Shown here: in pieces, positions 6,881 through 7,003 of the stretch
How positions within the stretch are numbered: position 1 is the first letter of the stretch
Layout of the letters: the number at the start of each line of letters is the position of its first letter
From: Pseudomonas sp.
Lineage (GTDB): Bacteria; Pseudomonadota; Gammaproteobacteria; Pseudomonadales; Pseudomonadaceae
DNA length: 7,003 bases
Direction: 5' to 3'
Assembly: GCA_003488145.1 (NCBI GenBank)
Contig: DNMQ01000053.1
Location: forward strand, 1 to 7,003
Notes under the pieces: generated by a model
Database searches by the model: none
Seen by the model: only the letters and a program-made list of their open reading frames with translations
What the model was told of the DNA's origin: nothing
Made by a program: the position numbers and the translations under genes

Positions 6881-6999
6881 AGCTTGACGATGACCTACTC
6901 TCACATGGGGAGACCCCACACTACCATCGGCGATGCGTCGTTTCACTACTGAGTTCGGGATGGGATCAGGTGGTTCCAACGCTCTATGGTCGTCAAGCA
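6881..6999 (-). rRNA. rrf: 5S ribosomal RNA
   Basis: Read on the minus strand this is a full-length bacterial 5S rRNA of about 119-120 nt. It starts TGCTTGACGACCATAGAGCG and ends GGTCATCGTCAAGCT. The ends pair as GCTTGACGA with TCGTCAAGC, closing helix I. Inside are the conserved CCCGAACTCAG loop segment, GTGAAACGACGCATCGCCGA and GTGTGGGGTCTCCCCATG. The order and wording match Pseudomonas 5S. The 23S gene should lie just past the right edge of the window. The exact ends are uncertain by one or two bases. Confidence 0.96.
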
Positions 7000-7003
7000 A
7001 TTC

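Overview
The window looks like ordinary chromosome from a gamma-proteobacterium of the Pseudomonas / Stutzerimonas group. Three things point there: the long (about 530-residue) type of isocitrate lyase with a KQCGH active site, a Tat-exported PhoX phosphatase, and a 5S rRNA that reads like the pseudomonad 5S. Species cannot be fixed by eye.

Layout, left to right. Positions 1-1242 (+) hold the 3' three quarters of aceA, isocitrate lyase, cut by the window edge and closed by a textbook intrinsic terminator (1281-1314). Positions 1437-3431 (+) hold phoX, a complete Tat-secreted alkaline phosphatase. It starts at GTG and is preceded by a Pho box whose spacing to the -10 matches the classical phoA arrangement. 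A GNRA-loop hairpin (3439-3463) lies between phoX and the convergent gene on the minus strand. From 3485 leftward-reading genes take over. They are an AI-2E/PerM-family membrane protein (4534-3485), a Na+/H+ antiporter-family permease (5973-4657, start corrected inward by 24 codons), and queD, 6-carboxytetrahydropterin synthase (6548-6192, GTG start). The window ends in the distal end of an rRNA operon, with the rrn terminator (6873-6833) and the 5S gene (6999-6881). The 23S gene is expected just beyond the right edge.

The genes do not form one pathway. They are a glyoxylate-shunt enzyme, a phosphate-starvation phosphatase, two membrane transporters of cation-antiporter-like families, a queuosine (7-deazaguanine) biosynthesis enzyme and ribosomal RNA. 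Each has its own intergenic region (about 120-330 bp), so most are probably separate transcription units. The two transporters share a strand, but a perfect 12-bp inverted repeat in the gap between them may end or insulate the upstream transcript.

I found no mobile element, CRISPR array, toxin-antitoxin pair, defence system or integration scar, and no evidence for an undescribed multigene system. The points worth a second look are regulatory: the phoA-like Pho box, the perfect inverted repeat at 4606-4648, the palindrome beside a consensus -35 in front of the antiporter gene, and the cysteine-rich tail of QueD.
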